NCBI GenBank assembly: GCA_913041095.1
Contig: CAJWIB010000165.1
Span: forward strand, 1-6,463
Reading direction: 5' to 3'
Source: an uncultured Rhodospirillaceae bacterium
Lineage (GTDB): Bacteria > Pseudomonadota > Alphaproteobacteria > Rhodospirillales > UBA2165
Length of the DNA: 6,463 nucleotides
How positions within the stretch are numbered: the first letter of the stretch is position 1; every line of letters starts with the position of its first letter. The translations under genes were made by a program, and so were the position numbers. This document shows, piece by piece, positions 5,126 to 6,463 of the stretch. The notes under the pieces are model-generated. The model made no database searches. It was given only the letters and a program-made list of their open reading frames with translations, and had not been told where the DNA came from.

Positions 5126-6331
5126 CTATGATCCTGTCACTTCAACGGCAACAGCCATTCCAGTATCTCCAGCAGCACAGCCAGTAAACACGCCTTTACC
5201 GCCACCCCGGATGGTTAATTCTTCAATCAACTCAATGATGCCACGGGTACCCATAGCCGCCTGGGTATGACCCCAAACCAGCGTGCAGCCGTAATTGTTC
5301 ATCTTATTGACATCCCAGCCAGTTTCTTTGGCAAAATAACAATCATTTACGGCGAAAGGATTATGCGTTTTTATCGCATCAACATCATCGAGCTTCCAGC
5401 CTGCCATGTTGATAGCATTTTGCGAGGCCGGAACTGGCGCCTCGGGCATATAGCCGAGCTCTGCCCGTGCTTGGCCAAATCCTTTGATTTGAATTTCGAT
5501 GTTTTTATCGCGGCTCATTTCCTTGGCCCGATCCGGCGTTGTTACGACCATGCAAGCACTGCCATCCGCCGGGTGTGTTTGACCTCCAAAGGTAACGGTA
5601 CCACCTTCAAGCACCGGCTTTAAACTATTCAATTTTTCCCGGTTGGGCGGATAAACGCCTTCATCGCCCTCAAGCGTGCCCACAGTTTTTTTGTAATTGC
5701 CGGATGGAACATCAAAGGGCAAAGTCATAAAGCGCTTCAAGAATGCCGAATCATCCGCCACCGCATCCTGATATTGCTCGCCGCGCCGCGCCGCGACGTC
5801 ATGCTGCTCATCCATGGAAATGCCGTGACGGGCAGCAACATTCTCAGCCGTTTGCAGCATCGAGTGATGGCCGAAAGGATCGTCACCCATATTATCAAGC
5901 AATTGATTTTCATGCTTGCCGGTACCGCCAATGCCGGATGGCTCCGGATAATATAGCTGTGGTCCATTCGATGTGCGATCACAAGTGGCGACCAAAGCAA
6001 GACCCGACATACCGCCTTCAATTTCCATTGTCGCATTCTCGACACAACGAACACCAGTGGCACAGACTTGATTGATGAGCGGCCCACCGACTTCAAGCGC
6101 CCCGATCATATTGGTGAACCACGGCAAACCGTTAAACGACTGGCGCTGATTAATGGTCAGGCCGAGGACACCATAATCAAAAGATGTTGGCTCAATATCG
6201 CGCTTTTTCAGTTCATCTTTAGCAACATGTGCAGCGAATTCGATGGCATGCAAATGCTGAAAAGAGCCCTGCCATTTTACGTTCGGCGTACTCCAATACG
6301 CTCCGTATGGGATTTGCGCAGTTATCGGCAT
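5126..6331 (-). CDS. Thiolase family protein (acetyl-CoA acyltransferase-like)
   Basis: This 401-residue enzyme is expected to cleave a 3-ketoacyl-CoA with CoA, or run the reverse condensation. Cys90 in NQVCATG is the acyl-accepting nucleophile. His355 in GCTLVWGHTQAAMG matches the GHP histidine. Cys385 in TGCAAGDTGMA is the general-base Cys. The canonical NEAFA loop is replaced by HNPFA (323-327), as in the SCP2/SCPx-type branch where His takes the Asn place. The usual GHPxGATG is altered to GHTQAAMG, so the substrate is probably not a plain fatty acyl chain. The length is normal. The ATG has GAGGG about ten bases upstream and follows the SDR stop by 43 bases, so the two are co-transcribed. 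It may act with the SDR on the same CoA thioester. No partner DUF35 OB-fold gene, which some SCP2-like thiolases need, is visible in the window. Confidence 0.93.
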   Translation of the reverse strand: MPITAQIPYGAYWSTPNVKWQGSFQHLHAIEFAAHVAKDELKKRDIEPTSFDYGVLGLTINQRQSFNGLPWFTNMIGALEVGGPLINQVCATGVRCVENATMEIEGGMSGLALVATCDRTSNGPQLYYPEPSGIGGTGKHENQLLDNMGDDPFGHHSMLQTAENVAARHGISMDEQHDVAARRGEQYQDAVADDSAFLKRFMTLPFDVPSGNYKKTVGTLEGDEGVYPPNREKLNSLKPVLEGGTVTFGGQTHPADGSACMVVTTPDRAKEMSRDKNIEIQIKGFGQARAELGYMPEAPVPASQNAINMAGWKLDDVDAIKTHNPFAVNDCYFAKETGWDVNKMNNYGCTLVWGHTQAAMGTRGIIELIEELTIRGGGKGVFTGCAAGDTGMAVAVEVTGS

Positions 6332-6374
6332 AATCTAATTTCCCTCTTATGAGTTTATTTTTTTTGCATAACGC

Positions 6375-6463
6375 TTATTTAGCGGCCATTCGAATGGCGC
6401 CATCGAGGCGGATTGTTTCACCATTCAAATAGCGATTTTCGAATATATGCAACGCAAGTGCGG
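6375..6463 (-). CDS. Short-chain dehydrogenase/reductase, 3-hydroxyacyl-CoA dehydrogenase type (C-terminus, partial)
   Basis: Only the last 28 codons lie in the window; the gene continues beyond the right edge. The sequence ALALHIFENRYLNGETIRLD, followed by GAIRMAAK and a stop, is the C-terminal signature of type II 3-hydroxyacyl-CoA dehydrogenases of the SDR superfamily (HSD17B10-like; family ends resemble IIENPYLNGEVIRLDGAxRM). Such enzymes oxidise a 3-hydroxyacyl-CoA with NAD to the 3-keto form. That product is the substrate of the thiolase encoded 43 bases downstream. The catalytic Ser-Tyr-Lys residues are outside the window and cannot be checked. Confidence 0.88.
   Translation of the reverse strand, partial: ALALHIFENRYLNGETIRLDGAIRMAAK

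Noticed and set aside
5743..6352. Several plus-strand frames opposite the thiolase gene
   Set aside because: All are antisense to a complete, motif-bearing thiolase and have no recognisable domain.

Overview
The window looks like a gammaproteobacterial chromosome segment. It holds a class II tRNA-Ser(UGA), a LexA/CI-type repressor, an IS1111-type insertion-sequence relic and a catabolic operon of moderate GC. The lineage is inferred from general sequence style, not from a marker gene. The insertion-sequence relic and a heavily decayed gene show that the left third (about 1-2510) is a worn, accessory-type region. The right two thirds (2520-6463) is intact and compact.

Layout. Positions 1-418 hold no gene. 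They contain two copies of a TGTCYGCT/AGCGGACA hairpin (25-50, 69-97) and a 10-bp tandem repeat (345-366). tRNA-Ser(UGA) lies on the minus strand at 419-508 with a plausible promoter at 528-556. A pseudogene of unrecognised family runs rightward at 719-1171, with three in-frame stops and two frameshifts. A self-cleaving S24 repressor lies on the minus strand at 1311-1907, with a good promoter at 1970-1998 and an imperfect palindrome over its -35. A possible 38-codon ORF starts divergently from it at 2023. The 3' end of an IS110-family (IS1111 group) transposase and its downstream non-coding end occupy about 2140-2509.

The operon reads leftward from 6463 to 2520. In transcription order it has the C-terminus of a 3-hydroxyacyl-CoA-dehydrogenase-type SDR (6375-6463, partial), a thiolase (5126-6331), an FAD flavoprotein of the fumarate reductase/AprA-like class (3388-5001), a 2[4Fe-4S] ferredoxin (3158-3379), a 71-residue protein of unknown family (2924-3139), and a 135-residue protein resembling the archaeal CTP-dependent riboflavin kinase (DUF120; 2520-2927).

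How they may work together (inference). The SDR and thiolase would carry out the last two steps of a beta-oxidation-like route: hydroxyacyl-CoA to ketoacyl-CoA, then thiolytic cleavage. The flavoprotein and ferredoxin form a two-component redox unit that could oxidise or reduce the same acyl chain, with electrons passing through the iron-sulfur clusters. The archaeal-like flavin-kinase homologue at the end of the operon could supply or handle flavin for the flavoprotein, or be a nucleotide-binding fold put to another use. That last gene and the unknown protein before it are the most unusual content of the window.
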